Source: Arthrobacter horti
GTDB taxonomy: Bacteria > Actinomycetota > Actinomycetes > Actinomycetales > Micrococcaceae
DNA: 64,000 nucleotides
NCBI RefSeq assembly: GCF_030731045.1
Contig: NZ_JAVALS010000014.1
Coordinates: 1 to 64,000, forward strand
Direction of reading: 5' to 3'
The position numbers and the translations under genes are program-made. Numbering within the stretch: position 1 is the stretch's first letter; each line of letters opens with the position of its first letter. The notes under the pieces are model-generated. The model had not been told where the DNA came from and did not search any database. It saw only the letters and a list, made by a program, of their open reading frames with translations. This document shows, piece after piece, positions 16,541 through 25,320 of the stretch.

Positions 16541-17323
16541 TCAGAGCCCCTGCCACTCCGGCTTGCTCTCGAAGGTGTGGCGATAATAGTCCGCCAGCCG
16601 CAGGGAGGATGCGGCGGCCTCATCGATCAGCACCGTGGCGTGCGGGTGAAGCTGCAGCACGGAGGCCGCGCAGATCGCGGACACGGGGCCCTCCACGAAG
16701 TCACGGACGGCCTGGGCCTTCTGGGCACCGGTGGCCACCAGCACCACGTGCCGGGCGTCCATGATGGTGCCCAGCCCTTGGGTGACCACGTGGTGGGGCA
16801 CCTCCTCGATGCTGCTGAAGAAGCGGGCGTTGTCCTTGCGGGTCTGCTCGATCAGGGTCTTGATCCGCGTCCGGCTGGCCAGCGAGGAGCCCGGCTCGTT
16901 GAAGCCGATGTGCCCATCGGTGCCGACCCCCAGAATCTGGAGGTCGACGCCGCCGGCGGACTTGATGGCCCGCTCATACTCTTCGCAGGCGGCCAGGATG
17001 TCCTCGGCGGCACCGTTGGGGCTGTGCACGTTCCGCGGGTCGATGTTCACGCGGTCACTGAACTCCCGGCGGATCACCTCCCGGTAGGACTCCCGGTGCC
17101 CCACCGGCAGGCCCACGTACTCATCGAGCGCGAAGCCGTGGGCCCGGGAGAAGTCCAGGCCGTTCTCCACGTGGCGGCGGGCCAGCTCATCGTAGATGGG
17201 CAGCGGGGAAGAACCCGTCGCAAGGCCCAGGACGGCGTCCGGTTTGCGCTTCAGGAGTGCCTCGATGGCATCCGCGGCCATGGCACCGATGCGGGCGGCA
17301 TCAGGGAGGATGACAACTTCCAT
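16541..17323 (-). CDS. nagB: Glucosamine-6-phosphate deaminase
   Basis: A 260-residue aldose-ketose isomerase/deaminase that turns glucosamine-6-phosphate into fructose-6-phosphate and ammonia. It shows LGLATGSSPLPIY (phosphate loop), FALDEYVGLP with the catalytic Asp, and GVGTDGHIGFNEPGSS with the catalytic Asp and His. Length is normal. It is separated from nagA, which lies 9 kb away in its own unit, so the amino-sugar pathway is split. A TATAAG about 45 bases upstream of the ATG is the likely -10. Confidence 0.94.
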   Translation of the reverse strand: MEVVILPDAARIGAMAADAIEALLKRKPDAVLGLATGSSPLPIYDELARRHVENGLDFSRAHGFALDEYVGLPVGHRESYREVIRREFSDRVNIDPRNVHSPNGAAEDILAACEEYERAIKSAGGVDLQILGVGTDGHIGFNEPGSSLASRTRIKTLIEQTRKDNARFFSSIEEVPHHVVTQGLGTIMDARHVVLVATGAQKAQAVRDFVEGPVSAICAASVLQLHPHATVLIDEAAASSLRLADYYRHTFESKPEWQGL

Positions 17324-17413
17324 GCTCTTGCGGCCTCATTTCTGAATCAAGGAGCTGCGACTGCTTCGATCTTATACAGTCCGGCCGCAAAAAACGATAG
17401 AATCTGAGTGAAA

Positions 17414-18985
17414 TCAGCCGTTTTTGATCAATTGCGCTAACAACTCGGGACCCCGGCGCTCAATGTCCCGGCCTCCGATCCGCACACCCAGCCACAGCAG
17501 GACCGCCCCGATCAGCGGGCCAGCCACCAGGTTGATCCAGCCCAGGACGTGGTTCCCGGTGATGACTTCCGCGATCATCAGGCCACCCTGCGGGAGGCAG
17601 AGGACCAGCAGCACCAGCATGCCCAGGCCCTGGACGGCCAGGGTCAGGCCCTGCCCACCCGGCGGCTTCTTGAACGGGCTCTCACCCGGCTTCGGAACGG
17701 GCGTGACGTAGCGGGCGGAGAGCACTGAGGCCAGACCCATCCCCGTCATCAGCACTCCCGCACACGTCCCGGCCATCCCGGGCAGCAAATCCCAGCGATG
17801 GCTGATGGCCAGGGATCCGAGCGTCAGGACCAGGACGGCCGGAACGGCCAGGACGCAGCAGCCGATGACGCGGCCCCAGCGGTCGGCCTTCCCGGACACT
17901 CCCGTGGCGATGTGCAGGGCGAACGCCGTGTTGTCGTACGAGACGTCGCTGCTGATGCTCCAGGCGAGCAGGAAGGCGACCAGCGGTCCTACGATCAGCA
18001 GGAGGTCGTAATGCCCCTGCCGGGATGCGTTCAGGTACAGCACCACCGGCAGCAACGGGACCACCAGGAGCGAACCCATGTAGCGGGGGTCCCGAAACCA
18101 GTAGCTGGCGGTGCGTGCGGCCACGGCACCCGTGGGCGTGGCCGGGAACACGTTGAAGAAGCCGAGCTTGCCGGCGCTGCGTTTGCCCCCGGTGACACGC
18201 GGCGGGTTGACCATGGCACGCACCATGGCCATGTTCCACAGCCACATGACCACAGCCAGCGCGGCCAGCGCGATCACGACCCTGAGCGCTGCGCCGGCGT
18301 AGTCCCCCACGGCTACGTCGGCAGGCAGCGCCCAGGGAGCACCGAACGGCGTCCAGGACAGAGCGGACGCCAGGGCCGAGAGATCTCCGGACGCGTGCCG
18401 GAATCCCTGCACGGTGGTCGAGACCACCGGCCCGATGAACATGATCGGCACGATCAGCAGGACCATGCCGATCTCCCGGAAACGGCGCGACGCCGCCAGA
18501 TTGGTCCCCCAGGCGGCGGCACAGCGGGAGTAGAGCAGACAGCCGGCCAGCCCGAGTAGAGCGCCGATCAGGGCGGCCGCGATTTCCTGCGGGGAGCGCC
18601 ACCATGGGATCACGGTCGCCAGGCTCAGGATCGCGGTCAGGGCACCGGGGATGCCCACCAGGCCTGCGAGCGCCATGCCCGTCATGAGCGTGCGCTGCGG
18701 GATGCCGAACGCCGCGAAGCGCTGCGGGTCCAGGGTCATGTCGATCCCGGAGGCGATGATGGGGATCAAGGCCCAGCCGAGTACCGCGGCCGAACCCGCC
18801 AGCACCAGGATGGTGCGCGCCAGCTCCGTGTCAGCACCGCGCAGAAGGATCAGCCCGATCAGCATGAACACCAGCACACCAAGCCCGTAGAGCCCGCCGA
18901 TGGCCAGGCCCACGATCTGCCAGGGGCTCCGGCGGAACCCGTTGCCCAGGATCTGGAGCTTGAGCCTCAGGAGTGTCGCAACCAC
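17414..18985 (-). CDS. ABC transporter permease
   Basis: A 523-residue membrane protein with roughly 12 hydrophobic segments and no soluble domain, resembling ABC-2-type exporter subunits of actinobacteria. Its N-terminus overlaps the ATP-binding gene by 19 bases, showing tight coupling. The substrate is unknown. A basic central loop (NPPRVTGGKRSAGK) separates two similar hydrophobic halves, so it may act as a single full-length membrane unit. Confidence 0.8.
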   Translation of the reverse strand: MVATLLRLKLQILGNGFRRSPWQIVGLAIGGLYGLGVLVFMLIGLILLRGADTELARTILVLAGSAAVLGWALIPIIASGIDMTLDPQRFAAFGIPQRTLMTGMALAGLVGIPGALTAILSLATVIPWWRSPQEIAAALIGALLGLAGCLLYSRCAAAWGTNLAASRRFREIGMVLLIVPIMFIGPVVSTTVQGFRHASGDLSALASALSWTPFGAPWALPADVAVGDYAGAALRVVIALAALAVVMWLWNMAMVRAMVNPPRVTGGKRSAGKLGFFNVFPATPTGAVAARTASYWFRDPRYMGSLLVVPLLPVVLYLNASRQGHYDLLLIVGPLVAFLLAWSISSDVSYDNTAFALHIATGVSGKADRWGRVIGCCVLAVPAVLVLTLGSLAISHRWDLLPGMAGTCAGVLMTGMGLASVLSARYVTPVPKPGESPFKKPPGGQGLTLAVQGLGMLVLLVLCLPQGGLMIAEVITGNHVLGWINLVAGPLIGAVLLWLGVRIGGRDIERRGPELLAQLIKNG

Positions 18986-19785
18986 GAAAGCCCCTCCCCC
19001 TCGTGACGCCCGCCCACCAGGCTCATGAAACGTTCCTCCAGGCTCATGCCGCCCCTGACCTGCTCGACCGTGCCGGCCGCGAGCAGCCGGCCGCCGGCCA
19101 CGATGGCCACATGGTCACAGAGCCTCTGGACCAGATCCATGACGTGGCTGGAGATGATGACCGTGCCGCCGGAGGCCACGAACCCCTTGAGGATGTCCGT
19201 GATGTTCGCGGAGGACACGGGGTCCACGGCTTCGAACGGTTCATCCAGGACCAGCACGCGCGGGGCGTGGACCAGCGCCGAGGCGAGGGCGATCTTCTTG
19301 GTCATACCGGCGGAGTAGTCCACCACCAGGTTTCCGGCGTCCGCGGTGAGGTCCAGCGCCGCCAGGAGATCCTTGGCCCGCTCGGCCACCGTGACCCGGT
19401 CCATGCCGCGGAGCAGGCCCGCATAGGTGATGAGCTGTTCGCCGCTCAGCCGGTCGAACAGCCGCACCCCGTCCGGCAGGGTGCCCAGGAGCTTCTTGGC
19501 GTGCAGCGGATCCTGCCACATGTCCACGCCCAGGATGTGCGCGGTCCCGAAGTCCGGGCGCAGCAAGCCCGTCGCCATGGAGAGCGTGGTGGTCTTGCCC
19601 GCGCCGTTCGGCCCCACCAGGCCGAAGAACGACCCCACCGGGACGTCCAGGCTGATCCCGTCCACGGCGATCTTCTCGTCGAAGCGCTTGGCCAGGCCGC
19701 GGAGCGCGACGGCGGGCATTCCGGCGGGTGGCCGAGGAGCGTCCCCCGCGGTGGCTGGGAAGGCATCCGGCTGCGAATGAGTCAT
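18967..19785 (-). CDS. ABC transporter ATP-binding protein
   Basis: A 272-residue CcmA-type ATPase with Walker A GPNGAGKT, Walker B VLVLDEPFEAVD, and the switch histidine in ISSHVMD. The signature is the degenerate YSAGMTKK. The first 30 residues are a Pro/Ala-rich extension. The ATG at 19785 lies six bases after TAGCGT, a -10-like box. It powers the overlapping downstream permease. Upstream, a set of mutually exclusive hairpins may regulate the operon. Confidence 0.88.
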   Translation of the reverse strand: MTHSQPDAFPATAGDAPRPPAGMPAVALRGLAKRFDEKIAVDGISLDVPVGSFFGLVGPNGAGKTTTLSMATGLLRPDFGTAHILGVDMWQDPLHAKKLLGTLPDGVRLFDRLSGEQLITYAGLLRGMDRVTVAERAKDLLAALDLTADAGNLVVDYSAGMTKKIALASALVHAPRVLVLDEPFEAVDPVSSANITDILKGFVASGGTVIISSHVMDLVQRLCDHVAIVAGGRLLAAGTVEQVRGGMSLEERFMSLVGGRHEGEGLSWLRHS

Positions 19786-19791
19786 GCTGCC

Positions 19792-19797
19792 ACGCTA
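19792..19797 (-). promoter_or_regulatory. Possible -10 box of the ABC operon (leaderless)
   Basis: TAGCGT on the minus strand, six bases before the ATG at 19785. It lies downstream of the alternative hairpins. Confidence 0.4.
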
Positions 19798-19827
19798 GTA
19801 CGGGCCACCGCGCGGCGGGATGCTACT

Positions 19828-19880
19828 TCAGGACGATTTTTCGGTCCTGACCTGGGATTCCATCATCCTTCAGGTCAGGA
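19828..19880 (-). promoter_or_regulatory. Mutually exclusive hairpins (attenuator-like) between the Trx-TPR gene and ABC operon
   Basis: Three related segments are present: TCAGGAC (19828-19834), GTCCTGACCTG (19844-19854) and CAGGTCAGGA (19871-19880). The middle one can pair with the right one over 10 bp or with the left one over 7 bp, but not with both. An AAAAA run (minus strand) sits in the smaller loop. This may be a terminator for the upstream gene, an attenuator, or both. Confidence 0.45.
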
Positions 19881-19891
19881 GCGGCACAATG

Positions 19892-20857
19892 TCAGAACAG
19901 CACGCGCGCCAGGGCCTGCCGGGCCGCCGCCACGCGCGGGTCCTTGATCCCGACCACCTCGAACAGCTCCAGCAGCCGGACCCGGGCGGTCTCCCGCTCG
20001 GGCCCGAAGTGCCCACCGATGAACGCGACGATGCGCGCGAAAGCGTCCTCGACGTGCCCGCCCGAGACGTCCAGATCGGCCAGGCTGAGCTGGACGTCGA
20101 CGTCGTCGGGCAGGGCGGCTGCCTGCTCGCGGAGGCTCTGGGCGTCGTCGGCGTTCAGGCCGTCGAGCCGCTGCAGGAGGCCCACCTGGGCAAGGCCCGC
20201 CTTGGCGTCCGCGTCGGCGGGCTGCTCATCGAGTGCCTTGCGGTAGGCGCGCTCGGCGCCGGCGTAGTCACCCGCGTCGATGGCGTCCAGTGCTTCCTGG
20301 TGCAGAGGCGGCAGCGGCTGTTCGGTCTCGGCGGTGCCGCCGGGGGCACTGCCGAGCCGGCCGGTGACGCCGTTGGCCTGGGCGAGCTGCAGGAGCTCGG
20401 CGAACAGGGCCGTGAGGTGATCCTCCTCCACCGGGCCCTGGAAGAGCGGCACGGGCTGGCCCTTGAGCACGGCCACGGCGGCCGGAACCCCGCTGATCTG
20501 CATGGCCTGCATGATCTGGGGGAACCCCTCCACGTCCACGGCCCCGAGGACCATGGCACCATCCTGGCGGTTCACCTGCTCCTCCACGAGTCCCAGCACG
20601 CGCTGGGACTCCGGGGAATACCCTGCCCACAATGCCAGGATGACGGGAACCTGCACGGAGAGCTCCACGACTTCCTGGAAGTTCGCCTCCGTGACGTCCG
20701 CCCGGTACGCCCCGGGCGCCGCCTGCTCCCCGGATTCGCCCGCAGGCACACCGGCGGGGGCCTGCGGTGCCTGTGCCCGGGCACGCAGGCCTGAGAGGTC
20801 CACGGCCCCCCGGAGGCTGGCCAGGGAATCGAACGGGTTCTGAGCTGCCTGCGGCAA
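19892..20857 (-). CDS. Thioredoxin-fold/TPR protein (CnoX/YbbN-like), lacking CxxC
   Basis: A 321-residue protein with a thioredoxin fold at about residues 50-160 followed by TPR-like helices to the end, the layout of CnoX-type co-chaperones and of Rv1324. The usual WCxxC site is replaced by WAGYSPES, so it cannot perform classical disulfide exchange. It is probably a protein-holding factor. The TTG start has AGGAGGA just upstream, a very strong ribosome site. A Pro/Ala-rich linker joins the N-terminus to the domain. Confidence 0.85.
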   Translation of the reverse strand: MPQAAQNPFDSLASLRGAVDLSGLRARAQAPQAPAGVPAGESGEQAAPGAYRADVTEANFQEVVELSVQVPVILALWAGYSPESQRVLGLVEEQVNRQDGAMVLGAVDVEGFPQIMQAMQISGVPAAVAVLKGQPVPLFQGPVEEDHLTALFAELLQLAQANGVTGRLGSAPGGTAETEQPLPPLHQEALDAIDAGDYAGAERAYRKALDEQPADADAKAGLAQVGLLQRLDGLNADDAQSLREQAAALPDDVDVQLSLADLDVSGGHVEDAFARIVAFIGGHFGPERETARVRLLELFEVVGIKDPRVAAARQALARVLF

Positions 20858-20897
20858 CGGTCCTCCTAGGGAGTGGGATGGGAGCGGGATCGGCGGG

Positions 20898-22655
20898 TCA
20901 GCCCAGGCTCGCGGCCGTCAGGTAACGGTCCGCGCCGATGAGCGTGAGCTTGTCGGCGGAGCCTGCCCGGGGGATCCGGACGACGGCGGAAACGATGAAG
21001 GTCTGGGTGACCTTCTTCTCCGACTTCTGCTCGCCGGTCAGGGCGGCGATCCGGGGGTCCAGCGTCACGATGTCTCCGCTGTTCTTCTGCGGGATCACCA
21101 CGGTGAACTTGAGGTCCGCGACGGAGAGCGCACTGCCGTCAGCGGCCTTGAAGGTCACCTTGGGCTGGCCGATGAGCTGAACGTCGAACTGCGGGACCAG
21201 GCCGGCCTTGTTGTCCTTCGCGGCCAGAAGATCGGTCTTGAACGACTCGGTCTCCTGGAAGAAGGAGCCATCCGCGAACTTGGCGCCGTCGGCGCTCTTG
21301 GCGTCCTTGAGCCGCGCCGTGAGCGACTTGAACGCGTCATCAGGGCTGACGGTCAGGCCATTGGCATCCGATTCGGCCTGGGTGGGCGCGGAATCCTTGC
21401 CCATGACCGGGAAGGTCTGGGTCGGCAGCAAGTAGGCCGAAGTGACCAGCTTGTAGTTCTCCCGGGCCGAGGCCTGCTGGAGCGTCAGGATGACCGGGGT
21501 CGGGTTCTTGGCACCCTGGGTCACGGCCAGCACCGTTCGTGGCCAGGAGCGGTCATTCGTCACGGCGTGTGCCAGGACGTTGTCCGAGCTCACCGGCGCC
21601 ACTGCCGCGGCGTCCTTGACGGCGGCCTGGATCTTGTAGTTCTGGGTGCGGATGGTCAGGGCGTCACCTGAGGCGCGGGAGCCGAGGTCCTTGGCGTTCC
21701 GGGCGGCGTCGGCGCTCGTGATCGCGTCCGCCGTGCGGTTCAGGATGCGGGCGAGCTGCGGGGCGGTGAGCACGGGGACGCCGCTCTGGGCATCCCCGGT
21801 GGCCGGTGCACTGTCAGAGGCTGAGGCGCTGTCGGAGGAGGACGGGCTGGGGGTGCTGTCCGCGTGAGCAGGCGCGACGCCGGCCAGACCGCCCAGCGCC
21901 GAGACACCCAAGACCAGCGCCGTCACTCCGGCCGTGGCGGGACGGCGGAGGAAAGCGGACGGCTTCCCGCCGTCGTCGGAGGCCTCGCCGTCGGAGGCCT
22001 CGTGGGAAGACTCCGGGGCGCCGGTGGACGGACCGGCGACGGCGGTCTTACCGCCCGTGCCGCCCTTGCCGAACAGGAAGATGAAGAGGAGGGCGCCGAG
22101 CATGAGCAGTCCGCCCAGCACGATCAGGGGGATGCTCCACGGGGAGGTCGCCTGGTTCGCGAACGTGAATTCGATCTGCTTCGGCGCGGGCTTGCTGCCA
22201 TCCGAGGCGATCAGGAGCGACCAGTCGCCGGAGGCCGGGGCGTTCCACTTGAAGCTGAGATCACCGTTGCCGGCCTGGGTGGTGGCCCAGAGATCCGCCT
22301 CGGCGGGGTTCGGGGACGTGGCGTCCCCGTCGCTGTGCTGGACGTCGAGCGCGGTCTTGTCCGCGTTCAGTCCCTGAACGGTGTTGTGGGCGGTCTTGCC
22401 CACCCAGGCGTCGACGTCGTCGGGCCGGCCGGTGGCCACCGTGAACGTCCCCTCGCCCTTCACATCGACGGTCACGGCCTTGCCGCCGAAGCCGGCGAAG
22501 GACGGGGCGACGACGGTCAGGGGGGCGTCCTGCACCGAGGCGGGAACGGTCACACTCACCGTCTCCGGTGGGGCCCAGAAGGTTCTCTGGCCGATACCGA
22601 CAAACAGGGCCAAAAGCCCCAGGACGAAGACGGCGATCGCTGACTTCACACGCAC
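20898..22655 (-). CDS. Large membrane-anchored exported protein, unknown function
   Basis: A 585-residue protein that I do not recognise. An N-terminal signal anchor (residues about 5-25) is followed by a beta-rich extracytoplasmic domain, a transmembrane helix near 175-197, and a charged Gly/Ser linker. A second signal-like hydrophobic stretch near 240-265 ends in AHA, then a Ser-rich segment and a C-terminal domain of about 290 residues with many Lys/Asp/Thr. The layout looks like two secreted modules joined in one chain. The start is GTG with AGGTG five bases before. It is divergent from the AI-2E-type permease gene; no domain name can be given. Confidence 0.8.
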   Translation of the reverse strand: MRVKSAIAVFVLGLLALFVGIGQRTFWAPPETVSVTVPASVQDAPLTVVAPSFAGFGGKAVTVDVKGEGTFTVATGRPDDVDAWVGKTAHNTVQGLNADKTALDVQHSDGDATSPNPAEADLWATTQAGNGDLSFKWNAPASGDWSLLIASDGSKPAPKQIEFTFANQATSPWSIPLIVLGGLLMLGALLFIFLFGKGGTGGKTAVAGPSTGAPESSHEASDGEASDDGGKPSAFLRRPATAGVTALVLGVSALGGLAGVAPAHADSTPSPSSSDSASASDSAPATGDAQSGVPVLTAPQLARILNRTADAITSADAARNAKDLGSRASGDALTIRTQNYKIQAAVKDAAAVAPVSSDNVLAHAVTNDRSWPRTVLAVTQGAKNPTPVILTLQQASARENYKLVTSAYLLPTQTFPVMGKDSAPTQAESDANGLTVSPDDAFKSLTARLKDAKSADGAKFADGSFFQETESFKTDLLAAKDNKAGLVPQFDVQLIGQPKVTFKAADGSALSVADLKFTVVIPQKNSGDIVTLDPRIAALTGEQKSEKKVTQTFIVSAVVRIPRAGSADKLTLIGADRYLTAASLG

Positions 22656-22792
22656 AAATGCACCTCACGTTGGGGTCACGGTCCCCTCCATCGTATCCGG
22701 TGGGCCTAAAAGCAGGCTGGAAAGGCCTCCGCTGATACTGTGAAGAGCGTCGCGAGCCCGCCTCGTCCGCCAGAAAAGCCAAGGGAGAGCCC

Positions 22793-24097
22793 ATGACCGA
22801 GCCGCACCAGGACACCCCGCCGAACGGCCAGGAGCCGACGGCCTCCTCTCCCGAGGATTCCACCTCTGAAAACCCTGCGAAGGAGCACCCGGAGAGCGGC
22901 GAAGAAGCCGGCTCGCACGGTCTCCTCGGCCGGATGAGGGACGGCCTGGACAAATGGCGGAAACCGGTCCCGGGCGCGCTGCCGCGCACGCACTTCGTCC
23001 TGCACGAGGAAGGCCACGGCGACGACGGCGCGGCCGCCGCCCCCCGGCCGGCTGGCCAGGTGGTGCTGCAACGCCCCGTCGTGCTCGGCTTCATGCTCAC
23101 CGCTGGTGTGGGGCTCGCGCTCCTGCTGTTCTATGTGGCCAGCCACAACACCCAGCTCCTGCTCTGGATCGTGGGCGCGCTGTTCATCGCCCTGGGCCTC
23201 GACCCCGTGGTGCGGACCCTGGAAGCCCGGAAGATCCCGCGTCCTGCCGGCATCGTCCTGGTGCTGCTGGCCTTGCTCGCCGTGATCGGGGCGTTCTTCG
23301 CCACGCTCATCCCCACCGTGGTGGATCAGGTCAACCAGATCATCACGCAGGGCCCCGTCTGGATCAGCGACTTCCTGAATTCCGACTTCTACAACAACCT
23401 CAACGCCCAGTTCGGCCTCAAGGACTGGGCGACGGGCGAGGTCCAGAAGTTCATTAAGGACTCCAGCGCCGTGGGAGGCCTCTTCGGGGGCATCGTCGGT
23501 TTCGGCACCTCGCTGGCCAACGGCCTGTTCGGTGCGCTGATCGTACTGGTGCTGACGCTGTACTTCCTGGCAGCCCTGCCGTCCATGAAGGCCTTCGCCT
23601 ATCGTCTGGCGCCGAAGTCCCGCCGGGGCCGGGTCGAGGAGCTGTCCGAGGAGATCACGCGGTCCGTGGGCAACTACGTGATCGGCCAGGTCTGCGTGGC
23701 CCTCCTGAACGCCACCTTCGCCTTCATCGTCATGTCGATCGTGAAGGTCCCGTTCTCGGTCCTGCTCGCCTTCGTGGTGGCGCTGCTCGCGTTCATCCCG
23801 CTGGTGGGCGGCATGATCGCCGGGATCCTGGTGACGCTCGTGGCCCTCACGGCCGGCTGGCAGACCGCCCTGATCTATGCGATCTGCTACTTCGCGTATC
23901 TGCAGTTCGAGGCGTACTTCGTCTCGCCGCGCATCATGCAGAAGGCGGTGTCCGTGCCCGGCTCGGTGGCCGTGATCTCCGTGATCGCCGGCGGCAGCCT
24001 CCTGGGCGTGCTCGGCGCGCTGATCGCCATCCCCACCGCCGCGGCGATCATGCTCCTCATCAAGGAGGTCCTGGTCACCGCCCAGGACAGGAAGTAG
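22793..24097 (+). CDS. AI-2E family transporter (PerM-like)
   Basis: A 434-residue membrane protein with the AI-2E exporter/PerM family layout: a charged Pro/Glu/Ser-rich N-terminal tail of about 85 residues, then eight or so transmembrane helices, including ALLAFIPLVGGMIAGI and the C-terminal VAVISVIAGGSLLGVLGALIAIP signature. Members have been linked to quorum-signal export or Na+/H+ exchange; the substrate here is unknown. The ATG follows GGGAGAGCCC. It ends 11 bases before the convergent hydrolase gene. Confidence 0.88.
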   Translation: MTEPHQDTPPNGQEPTASSPEDSTSENPAKEHPESGEEAGSHGLLGRMRDGLDKWRKPVPGALPRTHFVLHEEGHGDDGAAAAPRPAGQVVLQRPVVLGFMLTAGVGLALLLFYVASHNTQLLLWIVGALFIALGLDPVVRTLEARKIPRPAGIVLVLLALLAVIGAFFATLIPTVVDQVNQIITQGPVWISDFLNSDFYNNLNAQFGLKDWATGEVQKFIKDSSAVGGLFGGIVGFGTSLANGLFGALIVLVLTLYFLAALPSMKAFAYRLAPKSRRGRVEELSEEITRSVGNYVIGQVCVALLNATFAFIVMSIVKVPFSVLLAFVVALLAFIPLVGGMIAGILVTLVALTAGWQTALIYAICYFAYLQFEAYFVSPRIMQKAVSVPGSVAVISVIAGGSLLGVLGALIAIPTAAAIMLLIKEVLVTAQDRK

Positions 24098-24108
24098 CGC
24101 CGGGGCCG

Positions 24109-24924
24109 TTACTGGCCCTGCGCCATGGGGCCGGTCCAGGCGTCCGGCAGGGGCCGTTCGACGTCCGGCGTGATCAGGCGCGTGACCTCGTTCAGGATGC
24201 GCTGCACGTATTTCTCGCCGACCCAGAGGTGCTTGGCGCCGTCCACGCCGATGAGTTCGGCTTCCGGCACCAGGGAGAAACGCTCGCGCGCCTCCTCGGG
24301 CTGAAGGTAGTCATCGTGTTCCGGGACCAGGACCGTGAGCGGCAGCTCGGTGCTCCCCCAACGGCGGAGTTCGTCGTCGCCGGCGCGGTGCAGCGGAGGC
24401 GAGAGGAGGATCGCGCCGTCGATCTCCTCGGCCACCGGGCTGGTGCTCCCGTAGCGGAGCACCAGCTCCGTGCCGAAGGACCAGCCGATCAGCCAGAGGT
24501 GCGGAAGGCCGCGTTCGACGGCGAAGCGGACGGCCGCCTCGACGTCGTACCGTTCCGCCGCGCCGCCGTCGAACTCGCCGTCGCTGGTGCCGCGCGGGCT
24601 GGAGGTGCCGCGCGTGTTGAAGCGGAGCACCGCGACGCCGGCCAGTGCAGGAAGGCGGTAGGAGGCCTTGCGGTAGACGTGCGAATCCATGAAGCCGCCA
24701 TGGGTGGGCAGCGGGTGCAGAGTGATGAGCGTGGCCCGCACGGGGCCCTCGGCGGGAAGCGCCAGCTCGCCGTACAGGGTCAGGCCGTCCTCGGTGTGCA
24801 GCTCGATGTTCTCGCGGAGCGCGGGCAGAACGCTCGACGCGCGGATGGCGCGGGGTTCCGCGGAGTCCGTGAACTGAAGGGTCGAGGGATCGGCCGGATC
24901 GAAGGCGGCGGGCACAGCAGTCAT
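24109..24924 (-). CDS. Alpha/beta hydrolase
   Basis: A 271-residue alpha/beta hydrolase with the nucleophile elbow GWSFG, a late Asp in VPEHDDYLQP, and a C-terminal His in GAKHLWVG, giving a complete Ser-Asp-His triad. The oxyanion loop TLHPLPTHGGFMDSH resembles that of the KANL3/Tex30-type and dienelactone hydrolase-like groups. The substrate is not evident. The ATG lies seven bases after a TAGGCT -10 box, so the message is probably leaderless and monocistronic. Confidence 0.85.
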   Translation of the reverse strand: MTAVPAAFDPADPSTLQFTDSAEPRAIRASSVLPALRENIELHTEDGLTLYGELALPAEGPVRATLITLHPLPTHGGFMDSHVYRKASYRLPALAGVAVLRFNTRGTSSPRGTSDGEFDGGAAERYDVEAAVRFAVERGLPHLWLIGWSFGTELVLRYGSTSPVAEEIDGAILLSPPLHRAGDDELRRWGSTELPLTVLVPEHDDYLQPEEARERFSLVPEAELIGVDGAKHLWVGEKYVQRILNEVTRLITPDVERPLPDAWTGPMAQGQ

Positions 24925-24931
24925 GGAGAAA

Positions 24932-24937
24932 AGCCTA
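24932..24937 (-). promoter_or_regulatory. -10 box of the alpha/beta hydrolase gene (leaderless)
   Basis: TAGGCT on the minus strand, seven bases before the ATG at 24924. Confidence 0.6.
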
Positions 24938-24939
24938 AG

Positions 24940-25281
24940 TCAGCGGTAGCGGTAGGTGCGCCCGGTCCAGCAGCGGGTGTGCCAGTGGCGGCGCTCGGAG
25001 ATCCCTGCGGCCTGGCCGAAGATGTGGTCCTCCTCCCACACGACCACGTGGGACATTCCGGGAGGGATGAGGCGGTGGCAACCGGGGCAGGTGTAGTCCT
25101 TGCCGGCCCGTAGCGCGGTCATGGTCCTGACCACCCAGACCCCGTCCGGGGCCACTTCACGGCGGTCGATGCCGATGCGGGCCCGGTCCAGCTCCAGGTC
25201 CGGATTCTCCAGCCGCCCTTGCTTGGCCGCCCCGGATGGGCCGGCGGCACTGCGGCGGCGGGGGCGGTTACTGCGGGGCAT
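24940..25281 (-). CDS. Small zinc-ligand protein next to nucS
   Basis: A 113-residue protein with a basic N-terminus (RSNRPRRRS) and a putative zinc site made of CPGC, downstream His residues and HTRC near the C-terminus. Homologues beside nucS in Arthrobacter-like genomes carry the uninformative label ATP/GTP-binding protein; I see no P-loop here, so that label seems wrong for this sequence. The ATG at 25281 begins the conserved part. It is divergent from nucS, 39 bases away, and a nucleic-acid role is possible. Confidence 0.75.
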   Translation of the reverse strand: MPRSNRPRRRSAAGPSGAAKQGRLENPDLELDRARIGIDRREVAPDGVWVVRTMTALRAGKDYTCPGCHRLIPPGMSHVVVWEEDHIFGQAAGISERRHWHTRCWTGRTYRYR

Positions 25282-25307
25282 GGGTCCATTCTGCCAGGTG
25301 CTCCCGG

Positions 25308-25313
25308 TAGAGT
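25308..25313 (+). promoter_or_regulatory. -10 box of nucS (leaderless)
   Basis: TAGAGT, seven bases before the GTG at 25321. Confidence 0.6.
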
Positions 25314-25320
25314 TCTCTGC

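Noticed and set aside
14821-16764. Plus-strand open frame of 647 codons
   Set aside because: Antisense to the SF2 helicase, DUF3039 and nagB, all of which have clear motifs; the translation is His/Arg/Gly-rich without any motif.
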